A stretch of DNA of 64,000 nt from Deltaproteobacteria bacterium (GTDB lineage Bacteria > Myxococcota_A > UBA9160 > UBA4427): assembly GCA_029261855.1 (NCBI GenBank), contig JAJDAN010000089.1, positions 62,001-126,000 on the forward strand, read 5' to 3'. Both the position numbers and the translations under genes were made by a program. Every line of letters begins with the position of its first letter. Position 1 is the first letter of the stretch. This document shows positions 9,072-16,760 of this stretch, one piece after another. Below the pieces are notes generated by a model. That model had not been told where the DNA came from, made no database searches, and saw nothing but the letters and a program-made list of their open reading frames with translations.

Positions 9072-9728
9072 ATGAAAGATCTCAGCGGCGTATGCGCCCT
9101 GGTCAGCGGCGGCGCGAGTGCGGTGGGCTCGGAGGTCATCCGCGAGCTCGTCCAGCGTGGAGCGTCGGTGCTCGCAGTCGACTCGACCGAAGAGCGAATC
9201 GAGCAAGCCATCGCGAAGCTCGGCCTCGCAAACCCCGACGAGATCTTCACCCACGCGCTCGAGGGCGGAGATGTGGCGTCCTGGTGGGATCTCGGGAACC
9301 TGATTGCCGCGTACTTTCACACGCTCAATCTGTTCGTCCACGTCGCCGAGCCAACGCCTTCGGTTCCCGCGCGGACGCTCGGGCTGGAAGCCCTTCGCGA
9401 AGCGGAGAAGACGAGCTTCGACTCGTTTCGGACGGCCGTCGCTCGTCTCGAGAAGTACCTGGTCGCGGCTTCGGAAGAGGATGAGATCGGCGCGAGTGTC
9501 GTCGCAGTCCAGCCATCCGCTGGAGACCGCTCGCAGGATGAGGCCCCGGGTTCCATCTGCCATGCGATGTCGCTCGCTCTGGCCGAAGCACTCACGAGGG
9601 AATACGCCGAGGCTGATCTGAACATCCGTGTTCACGCAGTCAGGCCGCACGAGACGGACGCAACGGAAGCTGCGGTGGCCATCGCAGATGTCGTCGGGCC
9701 GCAGCCCGCCACAGCAAAGAGGAGATGA
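9072..9728 (+). CDS. Short-chain dehydrogenase-like protein lacking the catalytic Tyr/Lys
   Basis: A 218-residue protein with the SDR nucleotide-binding start (ALVSGGASAVGSEVIRELVQRG, residues 9-30) and an Asp after the second strand (LAVD), which favours NAD. Where active SDRs carry YxxxK it has SICHAMSLALAEALTREYA, with neither Tyr nor Lys in register. It is also shorter than the usual 250 residues. It is therefore probably non-catalytic, perhaps a subunit or nucleotide-sensing partner. A start RBS is provided by GGAAGGAAGGAG just upstream. It is followed within a few bases by the MOSC gene and divergent from the AraC regulator. Confidence 0.7.
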   Translation: MKDLSGVCALVSGGASAVGSEVIRELVQRGASVLAVDSTEERIEQAIAKLGLANPDEIFTHALEGGDVASWWDLGNLIAAYFHTLNLFVHVAEPTPSVPARTLGLEALREAEKTSFDSFRTAVARLEKYLVAASEEDEIGASVVAVQPSAGDRSQDEAPGSICHAMSLALAEALTREYAEADLNIRVHAVRPHETDATEAAVAIADVVGPQPATAKRR

Positions 9729-9733
9729 ACGAG

Positions 9734-10588
9734 ATGACCCGAGAAGCCATCGTTCGCGAGCTTTCCATGTTCCCCGTGAAGGGATGTCAGGGCACCCGCC
9801 TGGACGAGGCGATGATCACGAAAGAGGGTTTCGCCGACGATCGCCTCTTCTCGATGCTGGAACCCGATGGTGTGCCCCTCGACCAGATCAAGGCTCCCCA
9901 GTTGGGTGGACTCGGCGTCGAGTGGGAGGCCGACGAGGCTCGCCTCACGTTCGTGCATCCAGAACGCGGGCGCTTCGAACACATCCGCCGGGAGTCGGGA
10001 GCCTCTGTTCAGGGGAACTACATCCTCGACAAGTTCGAAGCCGTGGACCAGGGCGACGAGGTGGCGGGATGGTTGACGGAGGTGGTGGGGCGCGACGTGC
10101 GCCTGGTGACCACAGCTCGACCCTGGAAGGTCAATCTCCCGCTCCCGGACTTCGTGAGAATCCACGAAACGGAGAAGTCGCGCTTCTACCCGGCGTCCCC
10201 GATTTCCGTGAGCAACGTGGCTTCGCTGGACGCGCTCAATGCTCGCCTCGCGGCACCGATCCCGATGGATCGGTTCCGCATGAACATCGTCGTGGACGGC
10301 CTGGACGCCTGGGAGGAAGAGCGGATCGATACGATCGGGTCTCCTTCGATGGAACTCGAAGGCCTGACCGCGGCGGAGCGATGCATCATCGTCACCACCG
10401 ACCAGGAGACCGGCGAGCGCAAGAAGTCGGACGTCCTGCGAGAGCTCAGCAAGTTCCATCGCAAGCCGAAGGGCAAGCGGTTCGGAAGTGGCCTGGCGTT
10501 CGGAAGCTATCTCGCGGTTGGACGCGAGGGCCTGGTGAAGGTCGGCGACCGCCTCACCGTCGAGCTGAAGCCTGCGATCGACGGATAG
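9734..10588 (+). CDS. MOSC-domain protein
   Basis: A 284-residue protein with the MOSC N-terminal beta-barrel (RELSMFPVKGCQG, as in the YPVKS start of this family) and a C-terminal MOSC domain (residues about 130-280). MOSC proteins relate to the sulfur-carrier domain of molybdenum cofactor sulfurase and to YiiM/mARC enzymes, which bind Moco and reduce N-hydroxylated compounds. The expected conserved Cys of Moco-binding members is possibly the one in AAERCIIVTTD. I start at ATG 9734, nine bases after GGAG; ATG 9725, which overlaps the previous stop, has the GGAG directly against it. It probably forms an operon with the SDR-like gene. Confidence 0.78.
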   Translation: MTREAIVRELSMFPVKGCQGTRLDEAMITKEGFADDRLFSMLEPDGVPLDQIKAPQLGGLGVEWEADEARLTFVHPERGRFEHIRRESGASVQGNYILDKFEAVDQGDEVAGWLTEVVGRDVRLVTTARPWKVNLPLPDFVRIHETEKSRFYPASPISVSNVASLDALNARLAAPIPMDRFRMNIVVDGLDAWEEERIDTIGSPSMELEGLTAAERCIIVTTDQETGERKKSDVLRELSKFHRKPKGKRFGSGLAFGSYLAVGREGLVKVGDRLTVELKPAIDG

Positions 10589-10609
10589 GATGCCAGCCGC
10601 CGCAGAGGA

Positions 10610-11248
10610 TCAGTACTGAATCACCGGTGCCTTGTGGAGCCAGCTGTCGTCTTCGAGCATCCGGATCATCTCGTTCGCACAATCGCCGGCGGTGATCTGC
10701 GAGAAGCCGCTGTAGCGATGGAAGCCGACCCGGTACCCGCCGCGCCGGGCGCCCTTGCGCATCTGGAGCGGCCGGATTCCGACCCAGTCGACGTCGCGGC
10801 TCTCCTCGAGCAGTGCGATCTGGTGGAGCTTGTCGCGGTGCCGCAGCGCCATGAAGTAGCGGCTGAAGAAGAGGACGAACTTCGAACCGAGGCTGACGAC
10901 GTCCTCGTCGCCGACCGTGTTGCCGCCGCCGCACCAGACGAGGCGGCGAATCCCGAGCTTGCGCATCGCGGCGAGGATGTGACGGGTGACGTCGGTGCAG
11001 AGATCCTCGGGCGAACGCGCGTCGATGCCGATCGCGAAGAGGATCCCCTCGGTGTCAGCGGAGACGGCTCGTGCCACCGCCGCTTCGTCGAGGCCATCCC
11101 CCTCGACGACCGTGATCTGCGCGCGCAGCTCGGCGGGCAGCTTGTCGGGTGTGCGGACGAGCACCGTCACTTCGTGACCCGACTCGAGGCACTGCGCGAG
11201 GCATTCGCGACCCAGTAGACCCGTTGCACCGAAGATCGTGATCTTCAT
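10610..11248 (-). CDS. NAD(P)-binding NmrA/atypical-SDR-like protein
   Basis: A 212-residue protein with an N-terminal Rossmann motif (KITIFGATGLLGRECLAQCLE, residues 2-22: GATGLLG) and LVRTPDKL after strand 2, typical of NAD(P)H-binding domain proteins of the NmrA/BVR-B type. It lacks the classical YxxxK active site. Members act as reductases or redox sensors. The ATG overlaps the upstream stop as ATGA, so it is translationally coupled to the 11245-11892 gene. The pair is divergent from the P450 gene. Confidence 0.82.
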   Translation of the reverse strand: MKITIFGATGLLGRECLAQCLESGHEVTVLVRTPDKLPAELRAQITVVEGDGLDEAAVARAVSADTEGILFAIGIDARSPEDLCTDVTRHILAAMRKLGIRRLVWCGGGNTVGDEDVVSLGSKFVLFFSRYFMALRHRDKLHQIALLEESRDVDWVGIRPLQMRKGARRGGYRVGFHRYSGFSQITAGDCANEMIRMLEDDSWLHKAPVIQY

Positions 11249-11892
11249 TTCTCCGAGTCCGTCACGCGCGTGAAGCTGTTGATGTAGTCGATGCGCAGAG
11301 CCTCGTTGTCCATCCAGTCCTTGACCGCCTGCTTGCCCCCGCGCTCGCGGATGCGCGCCATGGTCAGCGGCGCCATGCGCTGGAATGCAGTCTCTGCATC
11401 GGGTTCGTCGATCTCGTAGAGATGGAGGAAGCGCGGATCGCCCTCTCCCTTCTTCTCGTAGGGGGTGATCATCGCCATTCCCGGAACGACCGCCGCTGCG
11501 ATCTCGCGGATGTGGAGCAGGTCCGCCCAATCCCGCAGCGCCTGCCGTCGCTCGGGGGTCGAGGGGCTGACGAGCACGATCTCGAGCCCCAGGGTCGGTC
11601 CGGCCCCCACGATGCCCTGGGCCGGGCGCGGTACGCGCTCGTAGTGATGGCCCCAGATTTCTGCCGGGCAGGTCGGCGCCTCGAAGTCGGCGTCCACCTC
11701 GTAGACCGCGAGAGTCTCGAATTCAGGGATCGTCCTCGGGTAATCGTCCCGACCCGGCTTCTGATTGCGCCAGAGCGTGGTCACCCCGACTCCGGGCAAG
11801 GCGCACACGACCGCGCGTCGCCGCGCCGCGTAGGGTTCGGACGCTGCGTTCGTCATCTCGAGATAGAGCCCCGTGCTCGTGCGGTCTTCCAT
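11245..11892 (-). CDS. Conserved hypothetical protein (possible dimeric alpha/beta-barrel type)
   Basis: A 215-residue soluble protein. Two halves each carry a strand-helix pattern with conserved Glu/Asp (TLAVYEVDADFEAP, then FLHLYEIDEPDAETAFQRM), which is reminiscent of EthD-like or other dimeric alpha/beta-barrel proteins associated with catabolic genes; this is inference only. No catalytic motif was recognised. It is the first gene of a two-gene minus-strand operon whose promoter lies in the divergent gap with the P450 gene and probably shares its palindromic operator. Confidence 0.65.
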   Translation of the reverse strand: MEDRTSTGLYLEMTNAASEPYAARRRAVVCALPGVGVTTLWRNQKPGRDDYPRTIPEFETLAVYEVDADFEAPTCPAEIWGHHYERVPRPAQGIVGAGPTLGLEIVLVSPSTPERRQALRDWADLLHIREIAAAVVPGMAMITPYEKKGEGDPRFLHLYEIDEPDAETAFQRMAPLTMARIRERGGKQAVKDWMDNEALRIDYINSFTRVTDSEK

Positions 11893-11948
11893 TGCGCGTC
11901 TTCAGAAGCTCCTTTCGAATGCCGGGCGAGAACGTAGCGAGTCGTATA

Positions 11949-11962
11949 AACAAGCGCTTGAT
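11949..11962. promoter_or_regulatory. Palindromic operator, KstR2-like, in divergent promoter
   Basis: AACAAGCGCTTGAT has a perfect 10-base palindromic core (CAAGCGCTTG, 11951-11960). It fits the published form of the mycobacterial KstR2 operator (AnCAAGnnCTTGnT). It sits midway between the divergent starts at 11892 and 12022. On the plus strand it overlaps a possible -35 (TTGATT, 11958-11963) that is 17 bases from TACAGT (11981-11986), consistent with repression. The TetR encoded at 14071 is the likely ligand-responsive partner. Confidence 0.6.
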
Positions 11963-12021
11963 TGAACCGCGAGATTCTCATACAGTCGGACGCCGCAGAT
12001 TCCAGACGGGAGCAGCACCCA

Positions 12022-13230
12022 ATGGGTGATTCGAGCGTGGACCTGATCGATCAATCCATCTGGGAACGCGGCGTTCCCTACGAAGCCTTCGAGCACCTGC
12101 GCCGGACGGACCCTGTCCACTGGCACGAGGAGCCGGACGGTCCGGGATTCTGGGCCCTCACCCTCCACGAGGACATCCGGAACGTCTCCAAGGACCCGAA
12201 GCGCTTCTCGAGCTACGCGGCGGGCGTCTCGCGGCTCGACGTGACGGACCCGGGCCGGCTGGAGGCGTATCGCATGATCGTGATCGCCCAGGACCCGCCA
12301 GAACATCGCCTGACGCGGGGCCTCGTCAGCACGATCTTCACTCCGCGGGCGATCTCCGCGCTGGAATCGCCGATCCGCTCGATCGCCCGAGAGACCCTCG
12401 ACCAGGCCCTGGAGAAGCGCGAGATCGATTTCGTGGCCGACTATGCGTCGCCGGTCCCGATGCACACCATCAGCGAAATGATGGGCGTTCCCGAAGACAA
12501 GCGGGACCGGCTCTTCGAGCTGAGCGGCGGTCTGATCGACGACCAGGATCCCGAAGTCGTCGCGAGCCCCGAATTTCGATCGAATGCGCAGATCGAAGTG
12601 TTCACGACCGCGCAGCAACTCGCGACGCGCGAGCGCGAGACTCCTGGCAACAACCTCACGCAGACCCTCCTCGCCGCCGAGCTGGAAGGTCGCCAGCTCA
12701 CCGAGATGGAATTCAATACCTTCTTCATGTTCCTGATCATCGCCGGCAACGAAACGACGAGAACGGCGATGAGCGGCGGCCTGGCGACCCTGCTCGAGCA
12801 TCCGGATCAGTTCGAGGCCCTCCGCAACGACCCGTCGCTGATCCCGAGCGCAATCGAAGAAATGCTGCGCTTCTGGCCGCCGATCCACCACTTTCGACGC
12901 ACCGCCATGTGCGACGTGGAGATGCGGGGCAAGACGATCCGCGAAGGCGACAAGGTTCTCGTGTGGTATCCGTCGGCGAACAGGGACGAGTCCGTGTTCG
13001 AGGATCCGAACACCTTCGACATCCGCCGCGACCCGAACAACCACCTGAGCTTCGGTTATGGTGAGCACTTCTGCCTGGGTGCAAGTCTCGCGAGACTCGA
13101 GCTCCGCGTGATGTTCGAGGAGCTGCTCGCGAGCACGACGGAGATCGTTCAGCTGGCCCCCGCGCGTCGGTTGCGCTCGAATCTCATCAACGGCATCAAG
13201 GAGATGCGGGTCGAACTACGCCCCGCATGA
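12022..13230 (+). CDS. Cytochrome P450 monooxygenase
   Basis: A 402-residue class I-type soluble bacterial P450. The I-helix oxygen-activation motif is A241-G-N-E-T-T246, ExxR is in SAIEEMLRFW, and the haem-binding loop FGYGEHFCLGASLARLE supplies C351 as the thiolate ligand. The length is normal (about 400). ATG 12022 is selected because GGGAG lies nine bases upstream and the sequence then begins as usual for the family. It needs ferredoxin and a reductase, which are not encoded nearby. Sequence style resembles CYP families that attack steroids, terpenoids or fatty acids, but the substrate cannot be read. It is followed by a crotonase, a TetR regulator and a CoA-transferase in the same direction. 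Confidence 0.95.
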   Translation: MGDSSVDLIDQSIWERGVPYEAFEHLRRTDPVHWHEEPDGPGFWALTLHEDIRNVSKDPKRFSSYAAGVSRLDVTDPGRLEAYRMIVIAQDPPEHRLTRGLVSTIFTPRAISALESPIRSIARETLDQALEKREIDFVADYASPVPMHTISEMMGVPEDKRDRLFELSGGLIDDQDPEVVASPEFRSNAQIEVFTTAQQLATRERETPGNNLTQTLLAAELEGRQLTEMEFNTFFMFLIIAGNETTRTAMSGGLATLLEHPDQFEALRNDPSLIPSAIEEMLRFWPPIHHFRRTAMCDVEMRGKTIREGDKVLVWYPSANRDESVFEDPNTFDIRRDPNNHLSFGYGEHFCLGASLARLELRVMFEELLASTTEIVQLAPARRLRSNLINGIKEMRVELRPA

Positions 13231-13250
13231 AGGTGCCATGAGTTGCGAAA

Positions 13251-14069
13251 ATGAGTAAACCCCCGATGTCTCTCGTCCGAATCGAGAAGCCCAACCCCCG
13301 CACCAGTGTGATCACCCTCGACCGTCCCGAGCGGATGAACTCGATGGCCTTCGAGCTGATGGTTCCGCTGCACGAGGCCTTCGACCAGGTCGCTGCGGAC
13401 AACGAGACGACCTGCGTCATCCTGACCGGCACCGGGCGTGGCTTCTGTTCCGGCGCGGACACCCAGCACTCGGAACCGCCGCCGAACATCGCTGGGCTCA
13501 CGCTCACGCGCATCGCGACGCGAGCGATGACGATCCTCGCCGATCTGGTGCCGGCCATGCAGCGGATGCCCCAGCCCGTCATCTGCGCGATCAACGGCGC
13601 CGCGATCGGAGGCGGGCTCTGCCTCACTCTCGGTGCCGACATTCGCATCGCGAGCGAGTCGGCCTACTTCCGAGCCGCCGGCATCAACAACGGGCTCACG
13701 GCCACGGAGCTCGGGCTGAGCTTCCTGCTCCCGCGCGCCATCGGCTCGTCGCGTGCGTTCGAGATCATGCTCTCGGGACGCGACGTCAGTGCGACCGAAG
13801 CCGCCGAGATCGGGCTCGTCTCGAAAGTCGTTCCCGACGCCGACCTCCTGTCCGAGGCGCTCGCGATGGCAGATCAGATCAACGGTTGGAGCGCCCAGGG
13901 CGTCGCGCTCACGAAGCGAATGATGTGGGCCGGGCTCGAAACCGCCAGCCTCCGCGCGGCGATCGAGCTGGAGAGCCACACCCAGCTCTTCGTGCGCATG
14001 ACGACGAAGAACTTCGAAGAGGCGGTGCGGGCTCGCAAGGAAAAGCGTCCCGCCCGGTTCGAGGACTGA
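13251..14069 (+). CDS. Enoyl-CoA hydratase/isomerase (crotonase) family protein
   Basis: A 272-residue crotonase-fold protein. The CoA-oxyanion features are present (GRGFCSGADTQ near residue 65 and INGAAIGGGLCLTLGAD near 114-130). The two Glu residues that activate water in true hydratases appear to be replaced by Cys124 and Gly144 by eye, so it is more likely an isomerase, hydrolase or decarboxylase-like member than a hydratase. It starts 20 bases after the P450 stop and ends one base before the TetR start, so it is within an operon. A role in CoA-ester breakdown is supported by the CoA-transferase downstream. Confidence 0.85.
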   Translation: MSKPPMSLVRIEKPNPRTSVITLDRPERMNSMAFELMVPLHEAFDQVAADNETTCVILTGTGRGFCSGADTQHSEPPPNIAGLTLTRIATRAMTILADLVPAMQRMPQPVICAINGAAIGGGLCLTLGADIRIASESAYFRAAGINNGLTATELGLSFLLPRAIGSSRAFEIMLSGRDVSATEAAEIGLVSKVVPDADLLSEALAMADQINGWSAQGVALTKRMMWAGLETASLRAAIELESHTQLFVRMTTKNFEEAVRARKEKRPARFED

Positions 14070-14070
14070 G

Positions 14071-14780
14071 ATGCAGGTCGGGCCGCAACCGGAGGAGGCG
14101 TCACTCACGCCGCGCGCCATCGAGACGCGCAAGCGGATCCTCGACGCAGCCGAGGTCGTGTTCGCCAAGCAGGGCTTCGATGCGGCCACGACGCGCGAGA
14201 TCGCCGCGCTCTCCAAGACCAACGTCGCCACACCCTACAGCTACTTCGCGGGCAAAGAGGCGCTCTATCTGGCCGTGATCGAGCGCGCGATCGCGCCGCT
14301 GATCGAGTTGATGGACCAGTTCGCACGCGAGAGCGACAAGCCGGGCGCGGCGGCCGGTGCAATCCGCGCTGTGCTCTCGCACCTGGCCAGCCACGAGGGC
14401 ACCACGCGGCTCGTGTACCGAGAGGTCGTCGCCAATGGCCCGCTCGCCGAGCGGCTGACGACGACGCTGTTCGAGCCGCTGACCGAACGGGTTCGCGCGG
14501 AGCTCCAGGCTGCAGGGCGTGTCGAGCCCGATCTCGAGCCGTTCGTCGCGGCGCTGTTCATCCATCTCTCCTTCAGCCATGTCGCCCTGGCACCCCTGCT
14601 TTCCAGGGTCTTCGGCGTCGACATGCTTTCACCCGAGAATCTCGAGCGACAGGTCCGGGTGATCCGGGCCGCGGGCGGCTTCGACACCGACCGCTTGGAG
14701 CGTGCGCGGCAGAAAGCCGCGCACCCGCAGCAAGCCGGAACTCCGGTTTCGGCCGGCCAGGAAGGAGACGCGCAGGATGA
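14071..14780 (+). CDS. TetR-family regulator (3' end uncertain; frame lacks a nearby stop)
   Basis: The first 210 or so residues form a normal TetR protein: the helix-turn-helix (TRKRILDAAEVVFAKQGFDAATTREIAALSKTNVATPYSYF is the span, residues 16-56), then a helical ligand domain to about 14700. The frame then has no stop until 16062, where it overlaps the whole CoA-transferase gene in another phase with arginine-rich shadow sequence. A TGA in a neighbouring frame at 14778-14780 overlaps the CoA-transferase ATG, the junction expected in a compact operon. I end the feature there on the assumption of a small frameshift near 14650-14770. It is the best candidate to bind the palindrome at 11949. 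Confidence 0.65.
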
Positions 14781-15964
14781 GCGGCCCGATGAATGGTGTG
14801 AAGATCGTCGACCTCTCCATCGCGCTCGCCGGCCCCTGGGCCGTGACGATGCTCGCAGATCAAGGCGCGTCGGTGATCAAGGTCGAGCCGCCGGGCCTCG
14901 GCGACGTCGGACGCTGGATCGGCGTGCGAGTGGGCGCCATGTCCGCGATGGCGGCCATGGTGAATCGCGGCAAGCGTTCGATCGCCGTGGACCTCGCCGG
15001 CGACGAGGGGCGAGACGTCGTGAAGCAGCTCGTGGCGGAAGCCGACGTCTTCGTCCAGAACTTCCGTCCGGGCGTCATCGAAAGGCTCGGGCTCTCGTAC
15101 GACGAGCTGTCCCGCATTCGACCCGACCTGGTCTACTGCTCGATCAGCGGCTTCGGTCCGGAGGGGCCCTACGCGCACAAGAGTGCCTACGACCCGGTCG
15201 TGCAGGCGTACGGAGGCCTCGCCTACGCCCAGGCCGGCGGCCAGGATCTCGAGCCACAGCTCATCCGACATACCGCGGCGGACAAGATCACCGCGCTCAC
15301 CGCATCCCAGGCGATCTCGGCGGCGCTCTTCGCCAGAGAGCGAGGACAGGGCGGACAGCACTTGACCCTGTCGATGCTCGAGTCCGTCGTGAACTTCGTG
15401 TGGGTGGACGCGGCGGGCAACGAGGTGCTGCTCGAATCCGATGGCTCGTCCCCCTCGAGCTTCGCGCGCGACCAGAAGCTCTGGCCGACGAAGGACGGGC
15501 ACGTCATCGCGGCGCCCGTGTCGGACGCGGACGTCGCGGGCATCTGCCGAGGCGTGGGAGTCGACGGTTACGATGCGCCGGATGTGGCGACGATCCTGGC
15601 CCGCCGCAACAACCCCGATGCCTTCCGGGATCTCCTTCGGCGTGTCATGGACGCGGTCAGCCAGCTGACGACCGAGGAAGCGATCGCCGGCATGGAGGCC
15701 GAGCAGGCTCCATGCGGGGCAGTCTTGTCGCCGGCCCAGCTCAGCGACGATCCGCATGCGCGCGCGGTCGGAATTCTCGAGGACTCGGTGCATCCCCTTG
15801 CCGGCCGCATGCGACAGCCGAGGCCGGCGGCTCGCTTCGCAAAGACCCCTTCGAAGACCGGCGCTCCCGCGCCCGGCCTTGGCCAGCACACGGACGAGAT
15901 CCTGGCGGAGGCCGGCCTCGGCCACCGCATCGCCGAGCTCAGGGCTGCAAGCGTCGTGTTCTGA
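14777..15964 (+). CDS. CoA-transferase family III (CaiB/BaiF-like)
   Basis: A 395-residue enzyme that moves CoA between organic acids through an aspartyl-CoA thioester. Family III features are clear: the start VKIVDLSIALAGPWAV, LADQGASVIKVEPP, FVQNFRPGVIERLGL, and the catalytic Asp in HKSAYDPVVQAYGG (D139). ATG 14777 is preceded by AAGGAG at a good distance. It closes the P450-crotonase-TetR operon and would activate a carboxylic acid made by the upstream oxidation steps, or recover CoA. The acid is unknown. Confidence 0.9.
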   Translation: MSGPMNGVKIVDLSIALAGPWAVTMLADQGASVIKVEPPGLGDVGRWIGVRVGAMSAMAAMVNRGKRSIAVDLAGDEGRDVVKQLVAEADVFVQNFRPGVIERLGLSYDELSRIRPDLVYCSISGFGPEGPYAHKSAYDPVVQAYGGLAYAQAGGQDLEPQLIRHTAADKITALTASQAISAALFARERGQGGQHLTLSMLESVVNFVWVDAAGNEVLLESDGSSPSSFARDQKLWPTKDGHVIAAPVSDADVAGICRGVGVDGYDAPDVATILARRNNPDAFRDLLRRVMDAVSQLTTEEAIAGMEAEQAPCGAVLSPAQLSDDPHARAVGILEDSVHPLAGRMRQPRPAARFAKTPSKTGAPAPGLGQHTDEILAEAGLGHRIAELRAASVVF

Positions 15965-16017
15965 CGGCCGTCAAGCAGGGTCACCGCGATGGGCAGGGAC
16001 AGGGACTGGTTCTGCCA

Positions 16018-16713
16018 CTACCAGACGTGGTCGTTCCCTTCCCAGGTCTTGAAGCACGGTGAATCGTCGAGCGTCAAGGCGTCGATCACGGGGATCAGGC
16101 CCGCGGCGCTGGCTTCGGGGGTGATCTCCGCGCCGGGCCCGCCCATGTCGGTCTTCACGAAGCCCGGGTGCACCAGCGCGACCGCGATGCCGTCGCGCTT
16201 CAGCTCCGGTGCGGCGAGGCGCATCACCTTGTTGACGGCTCCCTTCGAGGAGCAGTACGCGAACATCACGGGCATGTCGAACCCGATCGCGCCCATCTGA
16301 CTCGTGACCGTTACGGCGCGCGCGTTCGTGCCCTTCGCCAGATTCGGGCGAAAGGCCTGGAGGACGCGCAGGGGCGCCATCGTGTTGACCGCGAAGGTCT
16401 CGGCCCAGCCGTCGTAGTCCATGTCGGCGAGTCCCTGGTGTTGGAAGCCGGGACCGGCCATGCCGGCGTTGCTGATCAAGATGTCGATCGCGCGGTCGCC
16501 GACGGCCTTGGCCAGGGCGGCCACCGAAGCGCCGTCGCTCACGTGCACCTCGTGCACCTCGACTTCGCCGCTTTCCGCGGCGATCGCCTGCAGGTCGCTC
16601 GCCTCGCCCGGAGCGCGGCAACAGGCGATGACGTGACGTCCGGACGCGGCGAAGCCACGTACGAGCTCGAGCCCGATTCCCTTGTTGGCGCCCGTGATCA
16701 GGACCGTTTCCAC
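16018..16713 (-). CDS. Short-chain dehydrogenase/reductase
   Basis: A 231-residue classical SDR. The cofactor motif is TGANKGIG (residues 7-14), NAG is at 82-84, and the catalytic set N110, S138, Y153 and K157 (YCSSK) is complete, so it should be an active NAD(P)-dependent oxidoreductase. It starts at GTG 16713, which is preceded by GAGGAGAAA; longer in-frame sequence upstream is a shadow of the dioxygenase. It lies 35 bases after the dioxygenase and in the same direction, separated by a triplicated 12-base repeat. Confidence 0.88.
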   Translation of the reverse strand: METVLITGANKGIGLELVRGFAASGRHVIACCRAPGEASDLQAIAAESGEVEVHEVHVSDGASVAALAKAVGDRAIDILISNAGMAGPGFQHQGLADMDYDGWAETFAVNTMAPLRVLQAFRPNLAKGTNARAVTVTSQMGAIGFDMPVMFAYCSSKGAVNKVMRLAAPELKRDGIAVALVHPGFVKTDMGGPGAEITPEASAAGLIPVIDALTLDDSPCFKTWEGNDHVW

Positions 16714-16724
16714 TCGATTTCTCC

Positions 16725-16760
16725 TCAGCCTTCCTGTCAGCCCTCCTGTCAGCCTTCTTG
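16725..16760 (-). repeat. Triplicated 12-bp unit carrying the dioxygenase stop codon
   Basis: Read on the minus strand, three 12-base units follow each other: CAAGAAGGCTGA, CAGGAGGGCTGA and CAGGAAGGCTGA. Each encodes Gln-Glu-Gly-stop in the frame of the dioxygenase gene. The unit also contains an AGGAGG-like ribosome-binding sequence just ahead of the SDR start. Coordinates cover the three units and are approximate by a few bases. Confidence 0.85.
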
